Assembly (NCBI RefSeq): GCF_938030785.1
Contig: NZ_CALHIK010000060.1
Span: 1 to 13,590 of the forward strand
DNA length: 13,590 bases
Origin: an uncultured Campylobacter sp.
GTDB taxonomy: Bacteria; Campylobacterota; Campylobacteria; Campylobacterales; Campylobacteraceae
Direction: 5' to 3'
Shown here: in pieces, positions 1 to 7,543 of the stretch
Layout: each line of letters begins with the position of its first letter
Position numbering within the stretch: the stretch's first letter is position 1
The notes under the pieces: model-generated
The model's database searches: none
What the model saw: only the letters and a program-made list of their open reading frames with translations
What the model was told of the DNA's origin: nothing
Program-made: the position numbers and the translations under genes

Positions 1-2495
1 AAGAATATCAGGCGATGCGCGACGCGAGTTTTAAAATTTTACGCGAGATCGGCGTAGATACGGGCGGCTCAAACGTGCAGTTTGCGGTGAATCCGCAAAC
101 GGGGCGGATGATCGTCATCGAGATGAACCCGCGCGTAAGCCGCAGCTCGGCTCTCGCGTCCAAAGCCACGGGCTATCCGATCGCCAAGGTCGCTACGATG
201 CTGGCGGTGGGCTTTAGCCTGGACGAGATCAAAAACGACATCACCGGCACGCCCGCGAGCTTCGAGCCGGTGATCGATTATATCGTGACTAAAATTCCGC
301 GCTTTGCGTTTGAGAAATTTCCTGGCGCAAACCCGTATCTCGGCACTGCGATGAAAAGTATCGGCGAGGTGATGGCGATCGGGCGTAGCTTTAAAGAGAG
401 CATCCAAAAGGCGCTGTGTTCGCTGGAAAAGGGCTACTTCGGCTTCGTAGAATTAAATTTAAGCGAAAAAGATCTCATCTTCGGGCTTCGCAATGCGCAA
501 CAAGATAGAATTTTATATATCGCTCAGGGCTTTAGAGCGGGTATGAGCGTGGATCAAATTTACGAGCTTAGCAAGATCGATCACTGGTTTTTGAGCCAGA
601 TCGAGCAGATCGTAAAATTTGAAGAGCGCATCGATATGGAGATCATCAACGATGCGGCGCTTTTGAGACAGGCTAAGAGCTGGGGCTTTAGCGATAAGAT
701 GATCGCAAATTTAATCAACAAAAAAGATAGTCTGGGCCTTACGCAAAACGATATCCATTTTGCCTGCGCCAGACAGGGCATCGACCTTGAATACAACGAA
801 GTAGATACCTGTGCGGGCGAGTTTGCGGCGCTTACGCCCTATCTATACTCCAGCACCAACATAACGCCAGCCATCGCGAGCCGTAAAATTTCAAAAGATA
901 ATAAAAAGGTCCTCATCATCGGCGGCGGTCCGAACCGCATCGGGCAGGGTATCGAGTTTGACTACTGCTGCGTGCACGCTAGCTACGCTCTGCGCGATAT
1001 GGGGATTACCACGATAATGTATAACTGCAACCCAGAAACCGTCAGCACCGACTACGACACGAGCGATATTTTATACTTCGAGCCGATCGATTTCGAGCAC
1101 GTTAGAGCGGTCATCGAGGCTGAAAGCCCCGACGGCGTGATCGTGCATTTTGGAGGCCAAACGCCGCTAAAGCTCGCCAAACGCCTAAGCACCGTAGGAG
1201 CCAAGATCATCGGCACGAGCGCGCGCACGATAGATGTAGCGGAGGACCGTAAGAAATTTAGCGAGTTCATCGCAAGTATCGGTGTCAAGCAGCCCAAAAA
1301 CGATACCGCCATAAGCGAAGCCGAAGCGATCGAAAAGGCCGCTGCGATCGGCTACCCCGTGCTCGTGCGCCCTAGCTACGTGCTCGGCGGTCGCGCGATG
1401 AGGCGCGTGCATAGCGAAGCGGAGCTTAGGCAGTATATGAGCGAGGCGGTGCGTGTGAGCAACCACTCGCCCGTGCTGATAGATAAATTTTTGCTTGACG
1501 CGACCGAGCTTGACGTCGATGCGATCTGCGACGGGCGCGACGTATATATCGGCGCGATAATGGAGCATATCGAAGAGGCGGGCATTCACAGCGGCGATAG
1601 CGCGAGCATTTTGCCGCCGCTTAGCCTAAGTGCGGAGATGATTGATCTGGTAGGCCGCCAAACCAAAGAGATCGCGCTAAATCTCGGCGTCGTGGGGCTT
1701 ATGAATATTCAATTCGCGATTTTTGAAAACGAGCTTTACATCATCGAGGTAAATCCGCGCGCGAGCCGCACCGTGCCGTTTGTAAGCAAGGCGACGGGAA
1801 TTCCGATGGCAAAGGTCGCTACCCGCGTAATGTGGCAAGGGGGTCTGCGCGAGGCTTTGAAATTTTACGACGAGTTCGGCGTGCTGGTCGAAGAGAAGGG
1901 GATTTTAAAGCCGCGTATTAAAAACCATATCTGCGTCAAAGAGAGCGTTTTTCCTTTCAACAAGCTTGCAGGCGCGGATTTGATTTTGGGGCCTGAGATG
2001 AAAAGCACCGGTGAGGTGATGGGTATCGGAGAAAATTTCGCCAAAAGCTTTGCCAAATCGCAAATCGGCGCTAGCAATGCACTTCCAAGCGGCGGCAAGG
2101 TATTTTTGTCGCTCGCAGATCACGACAAGCTGCGAGCCGTGGAGCTTGCACGCGCACTTACGGGCGCGGGCTTTAGTATCGCCGCTACGAGCGGTACTCA
2201 CAAGCTGCTGGGCGAAAACGGCGTGGAGTGCGAGTTTGTCTATAAAATCAGCGAGGGTCGCCCAAATATCGAGGATAAGCTCAAAAACGGCGAAATTTCG
2301 CTCGTCATCAACACCAGCGACAGCAAATCAAACTCTACTGACGCCGCAAAGATTCGCCAAAGCGTGCTGCGCTTCAGGCTGCCGTATTTTACGACGATGA
2401 AGGCGGCGATCGCCGCTACGCGCTCGATCTGCTCGATAAAGGACGACTCCGCGCTTGAAGTTAAAACGCTACAGGAGTATCTAAGCGGCAGGTAG
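1..2495 (+). CDS. carB: Carbamoyl-phosphate synthase large subunit, 5'-truncated by the window edge
   Basis: CarB makes carbamoyl phosphate from bicarbonate, two ATP and ammonia delivered by the glutaminase subunit CarA; the product feeds pyrimidine and arginine synthesis in the cytoplasm. The reading frame is open from base 3 (EYQAMRDAS), so the true start lies outside the window. About 830 residues are present against about 1070 in E. coli, so roughly the first quarter is missing. Visible are the end of the first ATP-grasp half (REIGVDTGGSNVQFAV, EMNPRVSRSSALASKATG), the central oligomerisation region, the opening of the second half (GGGPNRIGQGIEFDY, near base 920), the second ATP-grasp (PSYVLGGRAM near 1370-1400; EVNPRASRTVPFVSKATG near 1750-1800) and the C-terminal MGS-like allosteric domain from about base 2095 (SLADHDK, AATSGTHK, NTSDSKSNSTDA). 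No frameshift or missing motif is seen in the part present. Identification is secure. Confidence 0.97.
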   Translation, partial: EYQAMRDASFKILREIGVDTGGSNVQFAVNPQTGRMIVIEMNPRVSRSSALASKATGYPIAKVATMLAVGFSLDEIKNDITGTPASFEPVIDYIVTKIPRFAFEKFPGANPYLGTAMKSIGEVMAIGRSFKESIQKALCSLEKGYFGFVELNLSEKDLIFGLRNAQQDRILYIAQGFRAGMSVDQIYELSKIDHWFLSQIEQIVKFEERIDMEIINDAALLRQAKSWGFSDKMIANLINKKDSLGLTQNDIHFACARQGIDLEYNEVDTCAGEFAALTPYLYSSTNITPAIASRKISKDNKKVLIIGGGPNRIGQGIEFDYCCVHASYALRDMGITTIMYNCNPETVSTDYDTSDILYFEPIDFEHVRAVIEAESPDGVIVHFGGQTPLKLAKRLSTVGAKIIGTSARTIDVAEDRKKFSEFIASIGVKQPKNDTAISEAEAIEKAAAIGYPVLVRPSYVLGGRAMRRVHSEAELRQYMSEAVRVSNHSPVLIDKFLLDATELDVDAICDGRDVYIGAIMEHIEEAGIHSGDSASILPPLSLSAEMIDLVGRQTKEIALNLGVVGLMNIQFAIFENELYIIEVNPRASRTVPFVSKATGIPMAKVATRVMWQGGLREALKFYDEFGVLVEEKGILKPRIKNHICVKESVFPFNKLAGADLILGPEMKSTGEVMGIGENFAKSFAKSQIGASNALPSGGKVFLSLADHDKLRAVELARALTGAGFSIAATSGTHKLLGENGVECEFVYKISEGRPNIEDKLKNGEISLVINTSDSKSNSTDAAKIRQSVLRFRLPYFTTMKAAIAATRSICSIKDDSALEVKTLQEYLSGR

Positions 2496-2575
2496 CGCGA
2501 GCAGACTTCCGCCGGCACCGTGCCGCGATGAAATTTTAAAATTTTAATCCACTTTTAGATTTAAATTTACGGCTG

Positions 2576-2620
2576 CGCAAATTTGGCGCATAAAAAAGCG
2601 CCTTTGCGGATTAAATTTTA
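2576..2620 (+). terminator. Possible rho-independent terminator of carB
   Basis: Two nested stems form one bulged hairpin: CGCAAA (2576-2581) pairs with TTTGCG (2603-2608), and GGCGC (2585-2589) pairs with GCGCC (2598-2602), with a TTT bulge on the left arm and an A-rich 8-nt loop. The tract after it (GGATTAAATTTTA) is only moderately T-rich, so termination strength is uncertain. It lies about 80 bp after the carB stop, before the convergent minus-strand pseudogene. Confidence 0.4.
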
Positions 2621-2692
2621 CTTGCGCTCTTACAGCTGGCGGTTGAGTGAGTGCAAGCTCGGTGCGGCCCGTTTGCGCGAAAGGAGACATCG

Positions 2693-2896
2693 TTGGATTT
2701 AAAAATTTATTACGACGGCTGGCAGATGGAGCGCTGCGGCGCCCGCCTAGAAATAGAGATTTATCTCGCGCGTTTGCTAGCCTTCGCCCGCCAGCTCGTA
2801 GTGAGTGAAGATCAATTTGCCCTCGCGATAGTCGATATCGTAAATTTGCGACGTTATCTCGCCCGCGCCGTCGATTTTTGGCTCAAAGCCCGCTAG
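2693..2896 (+). CDS. Doubtful small ORF with a good ribosome binding site
   Basis: A TTG codon at 2693 follows AAAGGAG (2680-2686) at 6 nt and opens a 67-residue frame starting LDLKIYYDGWQMERCG. The first 28 or so codons lie in free sequence and look plausibly coding. The rest runs antisense to the 3' end of the minus-strand pseudogene and looks like a shadow. I recognise no family. It may be the start of a gene whose body was lost, or chance. Its main support is the ribosome binding site. Confidence 0.18.
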   Translation: MDLKIYYDGWQMERCGARLEIEIYLARLLAFARQLVVSEDQFALAIVDIVNLRRYLARAVDFWLKAR

Positions 2897-3796
2897 AGGG
2901 ATCTCGGCGATGAACTCAAATTCTATCGCATCAAAAAGATAGTGGCGAAAGTAGCCGTCGTCGCGCACGAGCCAAATTTTATCGCTAAGCGGCGTGATAC
3001 CGCCCAGCATAAACTCCCGCGTCTCGCCGTCCAGCGCGAACTCCTCGGGGAAGCTAAATTTGCGCAGCGGCTTTAGCTGCGGGTAGCTCACGACGGCGAT
3101 CTTTTGCTCGTATAAATTTAGCAACACCGCTTCGCTCACTCACTCGCATTTTTGATTATTTTCGCGCTCTTGCTCAGTTTCTTGCATGCGTTTTTATCGG
3201 CGTTTTAGCTCGCCGTTTTGTTTATCTTTGCATTCGCGATCCGGCGCGCATTTTTGTTCAAGCTCGTCGTTTTCGCCGCCTTTGCCTTCGGTCGCAAACA
3301 AAAAACTAAAGCCCTCTTCGAGCTCGGCGGTCAAATTTAGCTCGCTTCCGTCCGCGCGTAGCAAAAACGATCTGCTGCCGTCCTGCCCGGCGCCGAGACC
3401 TACCGCCGTGTCGCCTATTTCGGGCAGCTCATCCATCCACACGCCCGAGTTTCTAAGCTCATCGGACAGAGCTAAATTCGATTTTAACTCGCCGTCGTAG
3501 TCGTAAATCAATATCGTGATTTGCTCGCCGTCGCGGCGCGCCAGTCAAATTTGAGCCGCGCGGGGTTCGAATTTCGCGTAGATGATCGGCTCCTGAAGGC
3601 TAAATTTAAGCTTGCGATCAAAGTCGTAAATTTTAAAATTTAGCTCCTCGCCGCTGTTGTTATCGCTCCAAACGGCGAGGAGTTTTGAGGCGGCATCGAT
3701 GTGGGAGCAAAATTTACTCGCGCCAAAGTCCGCAGCGCTTATGCCGCCGCTTCTAGGATCGCTCTTAAGTTCGGTAAAATCGCTGATTACTATCAT
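2777..3796 (-). pseudogene. Disrupted gene of unknown function, three in-frame stops
   Basis: One minus-strand frame runs from an ATG at 3796 (preceded by AAAGG with 7-nt spacing) to a TAG at 2777, about 340 codons. It is interrupted by TGA (3547-3545), TAA (3196-3194) and TGA (3142-3140), with no frameshift. The pieces read as one protein. Piece one starts MIVISDFTELKSDPRSGG and contains LAVWSDNNSG and FKIYDFDRKLKFSL. Piece two contains ITILIYDYDGELKSNLAL and RSFLLRADGSELNL. Piece three contains VLLNLYEQKIAVVSYP and IWLVRDDGYFRHYLFD. Alternating beta-strand and D/N-rich turns with repeated YDxD or DG motifs suggest a beta-propeller-like or other all-beta cytoplasmic protein; no signal peptide is seen. 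I do not recognise the family. A polar K/E/Q/N-rich linker (about 3137-3285) carries the last two stops. It lies 80 bp downstream of the SurA-like gene on the same strand and could have shared its transcript. Three short separate genes are possible, but the second and third pieces lack convincing start sites. Confidence 0.6.
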
Positions 3797-3876
3797 GAAA
3801 TGCCTTTAAATTTGATTGCATAGCGCACAAGAACAAATTTAGCGCGCCGCGGCGGATAAGCGGATAAATTTAAAAT

Positions 3877-4767
3877 TTAGTTTCTCTTTTGAACCTTCGC
3901 TTTGCCCTTGTCTTTGCCGCTTTGAGGTTGGGCTTGCGGGCGCTCGATGATGCGGATATTGGCGTTTGAGCGGAGTCTGTCGTTAAACTCGGCGACCGCT
4001 TTTTTGCGCTCGGAGGTTACGTAGCCCTCGATCGCTCTGTCTTGCACGCTATCGAAATCAAGCGTACGAAGCCCCTTTTTGTCGTTTACGTAAAACATCT
4101 CGTAGCCGTTGCGCGTAGGGATGATCGGCGAAAATTTGCCCTGCTCGACATTCGTGACGATATATTTCAGCCCCTCGTCCATTTGGTTTGCTTTTAGGGT
4201 TCCTTGCATCACGTAAACATCGCTCGGACGGAGCTTCGGATTTGCGCGGATCTTATCGAGCGGAGCCTGAGATTTCGCGATATAGCGAGTAAGGGTGATG
4301 CTGTCGAAGGTCGTAAACAAAGAGCTATTTTGCGTGTAGAATTTTTTGACGTTTTCAGGGGTAGTTTTGCGCTGAATGTCCGCAAATATCGAGTTATAGA
4401 GCTTTTCTTCAAGCAGGGTGCGGCGGACGTTTTCTCTAAAATCGGCGTAATTCATCCCCTGACTTTCTACCGCGGTTTTTAGCTGATCAAAGCTTAGCTT
4501 GTTTTGCTCGGCGATCGCTTTTAGCCTAGCATCTACTTCCGCGTCGTTTGCGGCGATGCCGCGGCGCTTGATCTCGGATTGTTGAAGCTTTTGTCCGATT
4601 AAAATTTCCATCGCGGCTTGCGGTGAAGCGCCCGTTAATTTCTGGACCTTTACCAGCTCGTAGTTCGTGATAGGCTCGTTATCTACCACGGCGATGACGC
4701 CGTTTACTACTTCAGCGTTCGCACAAACGGCGCAGATCATTGCGGAAAAAAGCAGTTTTTTTATCAT
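3877..4767 (-). CDS. SurA/PEB4-like periplasmic peptidyl-prolyl cis-trans isomerase (Cj1289-like chaperone)
   Basis: The product is a predicted periplasmic chaperone that helps fold outer-membrane proteins. The 296-residue protein starts at ATG 4767, which follows AAAGG at 6 nt; a TTG two codons further upstream would sit directly on that ribosome binding site and is rejected. Residues 1-18 form a signal peptide with an ANA|EV cleavage site. Residues 20-130 match the SurA N-terminal helical domain (NGVIAVVDNEPITNYEL; EILIGQKLQQSEIKRRGI). Residues 135-235 match a parvulin-like domain (YTQNSSLF; ending IIPTRNGYEMFYVNDKKG). A C-terminal helix returns to the core, as in SurA and C. jejuni Cj1289. 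The last 20 residues are a Lys/Gln/Pro-rich tail ending KAKVQKRN, which looks like an extension. The gene is divergent from gltX, the arrangement I recall for Cj1289/Cj1288c. Family membership is firm; isomerase activity is inferred. Confidence 0.88.
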   Translation of the reverse strand: MIKKLLFSAMICAVCANAEVVNGVIAVVDNEPITNYELVKVQKLTGASPQAAMEILIGQKLQQSEIKRRGIAANDAEVDARLKAIAEQNKLSFDQLKTAVESQGMNYADFRENVRRTLLEEKLYNSIFADIQRKTTPENVKKFYTQNSSLFTTFDSITLTRYIAKSQAPLDKIRANPKLRPSDVYVMQGTLKANQMDEGLKYIVTNVEQGKFSPIIPTRNGYEMFYVNDKKGLRTLDFDSVQDRAIEGYVTSERKKAVAEFNDRLRSNANIRIIERPQAQPQSGKDKGKAKVQKRN

Positions 4768-4782
4768 TTTCAACCTTTATTT

Positions 4783-4801
4783 AATCTTTTTGCTTTATAA
4801 T
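4783..4801 (+). promoter_or_regulatory. Promoter of the gltX-malic enzyme-pncB-lipoprotein set
   Basis: The stretch CTTTTTGCTTTATAAT ends in a perfect TATAAT (4796-4801) preceded by a T-run and a GC, close to the Campylobacter sigma-70 pattern (T-rich, TGC, TATAAT). Start of transcription would fall near 4808, leaving a leader of about 54 nt. A second weaker TATAAC at 4816-4821 is also possible. Confidence 0.5.
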
Positions 4802-4813
4802 TACGAAGCCGCG

Positions 4814-4819
4814 ATTATA
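4814..4819 (-). promoter_or_regulatory. -10 box for the SurA-like gene
   Basis: The minus strand reads TATAAT here, about 47 nt before the ATG at 4767, giving a leader of roughly 40 nt with AAAGG. No -35 is evident, as is usual for Campylobacter sigma-70 promoters. It lies within about 15 bp of the gltX -10 box on the other strand, so the two promoters face each other and overlap. Confidence 0.45.
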
Positions 4820-4824
4820 ACATT

Positions 4825-4844
4825 AAATGGTAATAAATGGTAAT
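4825..4844 (+). repeat. Tandem 10-bp direct repeat in the gltX leader
   Basis: AAATGGTAAT occurs twice head to tail with no mismatch, between the predicted promoter and the ribosome binding site (AAAGGAA, 4851-4857) of gltX. It could be a binding site for a regulator, or a slippage duplication. Confidence 0.6.
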
Positions 4845-4861
4845 TCTTACAAAGGAAATTT

Positions 4862-6241
4862 ATGATAGTAACTCGTTTTGCGCCTAGTCCTACGGGGTAT
4901 TTGCATATCGGCGGACTTCGGACGGCGCTTTTTAGTTACCTCTACGCTAGAGCAAACGGCGGCAAATTCCTGCTACGTATCGAGGATACCGATCTGAAGC
5001 GCAATTCGCAGGAGGCTGCGCAGGCGATCGAGGAAGCATTTAAGTGGTGCAGTTTGGACTACGACGGACAGGTCGTGTATCAAAGCTCGCGCTTCGATCT
5101 TTACAAACAATACGTCCAGAAACTACTGGATGAGGGCAAGGCGTACAGATGCTATATGAGCAAGGATGAGCTGGACGAGCTGCGCGCGCATCAGGAGGCG
5201 GCTAAGATACGCCCGCGCTATGATAACCGCTACCGCGACTTTGCGGGTACGCCGCCTGCGGGTATCGAGCCTGTGATCCGCATCAAATCCCCGCTTAGCG
5301 GTACGATAGAATTTAACGACGGCATCAAGGGCGATATTAAATTTAACGTAGAGGACATTTTGGATGATTTCATCATCGCCAGAAGCGACGGCACGCCTAC
5401 GTATAACTTCACGGTCGTGATCGACGACGCGCTGATGGGCGTCACGGACGTGATCCGCGGCGACGATCATCTAAGCAACACCCCGAAGCAGATCGTACTT
5501 TATAACGCGCTAGGCTTTAAAATTCCGAAATTTTACCACGTCGCGATGATCAACGGCACCGACGGCAGCAAGCTAAGCAAACGCCACGGCGCTACCGACG
5601 TGATGGAGTACAAACGTATGGGCTATCTGCCGCAAGCTCTGCTAAATTTCTTAGTGCGCCTGGGCTGGAGCCACGGAGACGATGAAATTTTTAGCATGGA
5701 GGAGATGAAGCGATATTTCGATCCCAGCCATATCAGCAAGAGCTGTAGCACTTTCAACCAAACCAAGCTTGAGTGGCTAAACGCGCATTATATTAAAAGC
5801 TCAAGCGACGATGAGCTTGCCGTGCAGCTTGTAGAATTCGGCGTCGATATCCGCTCGCATGCAAAAAAACATCTCATCGCGCAGCAGTACAAACAGCGCG
5901 CAAAGACGCTAGTGGAGATGGCTGAAGGCATTAAAGCTCTTCTAGCCCGCCCGAGCTACTACGACGAGAAGGCGTATAAGAAATTTGTAACCGAAAGTTC
6001 GCTAAGCTTACTCGCAAAATTTGCGGATACTTTAAGCGCAAATTTAAACGCAAAGGAGTGCGAGGAGGAGACGATGAAATTTTTGGACGCAAACGGCGCC
6101 AAGCTAAAAGACCTGGCTCAGCCGCTGCGCGTTGCGATCACGGGGGGAAGCGTAAGTCCGTCGATTTTTGAAATTTGTGAAATTTTAGGAAGCGACGAAG
6201 TTAAAACAAGAATTTCAAATTTAATAAAAAAAGGATTATAA
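4862..6241 (+). CDS. gltX: Glutamyl-tRNA synthetase (probable GltX2 type)
   Basis: This cytoplasmic class I aminoacyl-tRNA synthetase charges tRNA with glutamate. The 459-residue length is normal. The HIGH signature is HIGG (15-18) inside APSPTGYLHIGGLRTALFSY; LLRIEDTD follows at 37-44, VIRGDDHLSN at 198-206, and the KMSKS loop is KLSKR (237-241). The tRNA anticodon-binding helical domain follows from about 320. The zinc ligands found in the E. coli enzyme after residue 97 are largely absent (only C97). Start ATG 4862 follows AAAGGAA at a normal distance. Epsilonproteobacteria carry two GluRS genes and lack GlnRS; one copy charges tRNA-Gln with Glu for amidation by GatCAB. By recalled synteny (C. 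jejuni Cj1288c is gltX2) this would be the second copy; tRNA specificity cannot be read from the sequence. Confidence 0.95.
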   Translation: MIVTRFAPSPTGYLHIGGLRTALFSYLYARANGGKFLLRIEDTDLKRNSQEAAQAIEEAFKWCSLDYDGQVVYQSSRFDLYKQYVQKLLDEGKAYRCYMSKDELDELRAHQEAAKIRPRYDNRYRDFAGTPPAGIEPVIRIKSPLSGTIEFNDGIKGDIKFNVEDILDDFIIARSDGTPTYNFTVVIDDALMGVTDVIRGDDHLSNTPKQIVLYNALGFKIPKFYHVAMINGTDGSKLSKRHGATDVMEYKRMGYLPQALLNFLVRLGWSHGDDEIFSMEEMKRYFDPSHISKSCSTFNQTKLEWLNAHYIKSSSDDELAVQLVEFGVDIRSHAKKHLIAQQYKQRAKTLVEMAEGIKALLARPSYYDEKAYKKFVTESSLSLLAKFADTLSANLNAKECEEETMKFLDANGAKLKDLAQPLRVAITGGSVSPSIFEICEILGSDEVKTRISNLIKKGL

Positions 6242-6242
6242 A

Positions 6243-7499
6243 ATGGCTAAAGTAAACGTTGAAGCGGCTTTGAAGTACCACATAGGCGGCAAAATCGGAA
6301 CGAATGTAAAAACACCATGTGCTACGGCGGAGGATTTGGCGCTTGCATATACGCCGGGCGTCGCAGAGCCTTGCAAGGTGATCGAAGGTGATCACGAAGC
6401 CGCGTTTAAATACACCAATAAAGCCAATCTCGTAGCCGTCATCACCAACGGCACGGCGGTTTTAGGACTCGGAGATATCGGCGCTATCGCCGGAAAGCCC
6501 GTAATGGAGGGCAAGGCGGTTTTGTTTAAAAAATTCGGCGGCGTAGATGCCTTCGATATCGAGATCGACGAAAAAGATCCTAAAAAGATAATTGAAATTT
6601 GCAAAGCGCTTGCGCCTACGTTTGGCGGTATAAATTTAGAGGATATTAAAGCTCCCGAGTGCTTCGAGATCGAGCGCGAGCTGCAAAAAGCCGTCGATAT
6701 CCCCGTCATGCACGACGATCAGCACGGCACCGCGATGATTACGGGTGCAGGACTAATCAACGCCGCTATCATCAGCGGCAAAAAGATCGAGGATATGAAG
6801 ATCGTAGTCAGCGGCTCTGGCGCTGCGGGCATCGCGTGTGCGAAGATGTATCAAAATTTAGGCGCTAAACATATCATAATGCTTGACTCCAAAGGGGTGA
6901 TCCACAAGGGTCGCGCTGATCTTACCGAGCAAAAGAAAGAATTTGCCCTAGATACCGCAGATCGCACGCTAGAGGATGCGATTAACGGAGCCGATATGTT
7001 TTTGGGTCTTAGCAAGCCGGGCGTTTTAACCAAAGAGATGGTAAAGACAATGGCGGCGCATCCAATCATTTTTGCGCTTGCAAATCCGGTACCGGAAATT
7101 TATCCGAGCGAGGTCGAGGAAGTAAGAAGCGACGCGATCGTAGGCACGGGCAGAAGCGACTTTGCAAATCAGATCAATAACGTTTTGGGCTTTCCGTATA
7201 TCTTCCGCGGCGCGCTTGACGTAAGAGCCAAAAAGATCACCGAAAATATGAAAATTGCGGCCGCTCGCGCGATGGCGGATCTTGCTCGTGAAGAGGTTCC
7301 TGCAGAAATCCGCAAGATGCTGGGCAAAGATAGCTTGAAATTCGGCAAAGACTACGTTATCCCAAATCCTTTCGATCCGCGCGTATTTGCCGTGATCTCG
7401 ACGGCGGTTGCAAAAGCTGCGGTAGATGACGGTGTCGCTCGCGTCAAAGAGTTCGACGCTGCGGCTTATAAAAAGAGCCTAGAAGCCAAAAAGCTATGA
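6243..7499 (+). CDS. Malic enzyme (malate oxidoreductase, decarboxylating)
   Basis: It converts malate to pyruvate and CO2 with reduction of NAD(P), supplying pyruvate and reducing power in an organism that lives on organic and amino acids. The 418-residue protein is the short bacterial form, without the phosphotransacetylase-like domain fused in E. coli MaeB. Motifs are AYTPGVAEPC (35-44), GLGDIG (75-80), the lysine-bearing GKAVLFKKFGGVDAFDIE (90-107), NLEDIKAPECFEIE (131-144), HDDQHGTA (157-164) and the Rossmann GSGAAG (191-196). The second strand ends LDSKG (214-218), as in NADP-dependent MaeB, but the cofactor is not settled by this. One base separates the gltX stop from its ATG, and its ribosome binding site (AAGGA) lies inside gltX, so the two are cotranscribed and probably coupled. 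It is equivalent to C. jejuni Cj1287c by recalled order. Confidence 0.93.
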   Translation: MAKVNVEAALKYHIGGKIGTNVKTPCATAEDLALAYTPGVAEPCKVIEGDHEAAFKYTNKANLVAVITNGTAVLGLGDIGAIAGKPVMEGKAVLFKKFGGVDAFDIEIDEKDPKKIIEICKALAPTFGGINLEDIKAPECFEIERELQKAVDIPVMHDDQHGTAMITGAGLINAAIISGKKIEDMKIVVSGSGAAGIACAKMYQNLGAKHIIMLDSKGVIHKGRADLTEQKKEFALDTADRTLEDAINGADMFLGLSKPGVLTKEMVKTMAAHPIIFALANPVPEIYPSEVEEVRSDAIVGTGRSDFANQINNVLGFPYIFRGALDVRAKKITENMKIAAARAMADLAREEVPAEIRKMLGKDSLKFGKDYVIPNPFDPRVFAVISTAVAKAAVDDGVARVKEFDAAAYKKSLEAKKL

Positions 7500-7543
7500 T
7501 TCCTTGCTCCTGCACGAGGCGAGATTAAATTTGAGAGACGCAG

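Noticed and set aside
1185..1589. Long minus-strand open frames inside carB (also at 69-407 and 1905-2201)
   Set aside because: They lie fully antisense to well-conserved CarB codons, have no ribosome binding site, and are Arg/Ala/His-rich in the way typical of shadow frames in GC-rich DNA.
2645..3147. GAGTGAGTG near 2645 and its complement near 3137, as possible ends of a mobile element
   Set aside because: The match is about 10 bp of a simple repeat with no transposase and no target duplication; chance is enough.
3186..3500. Ser/Pro-rich plus-strand open frame of 104 codons
   Set aside because: It is antisense to the pseudogene frame, and its Ser/Pro composition is what the complement of E/G/D-rich codons gives.
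3845..3854. CGCCGCGGCG palindrome between the SurA-like gene and the pseudogene
   Set aside because: Short, with no T-run and no spacing suited to a terminator; expected in GC-rich sequence.
4771..4773. TTG as the start of the SurA-like gene
   Set aside because: It sits directly against the AAAGG ribosome binding site; the ATG two codons later has correct spacing and starts a cleaner signal peptide.
5123..5470. Minus-strand open frame opposite gltX
   Set aside because: It overlaps conserved synthetase motifs and has no start signal; shadow frame.
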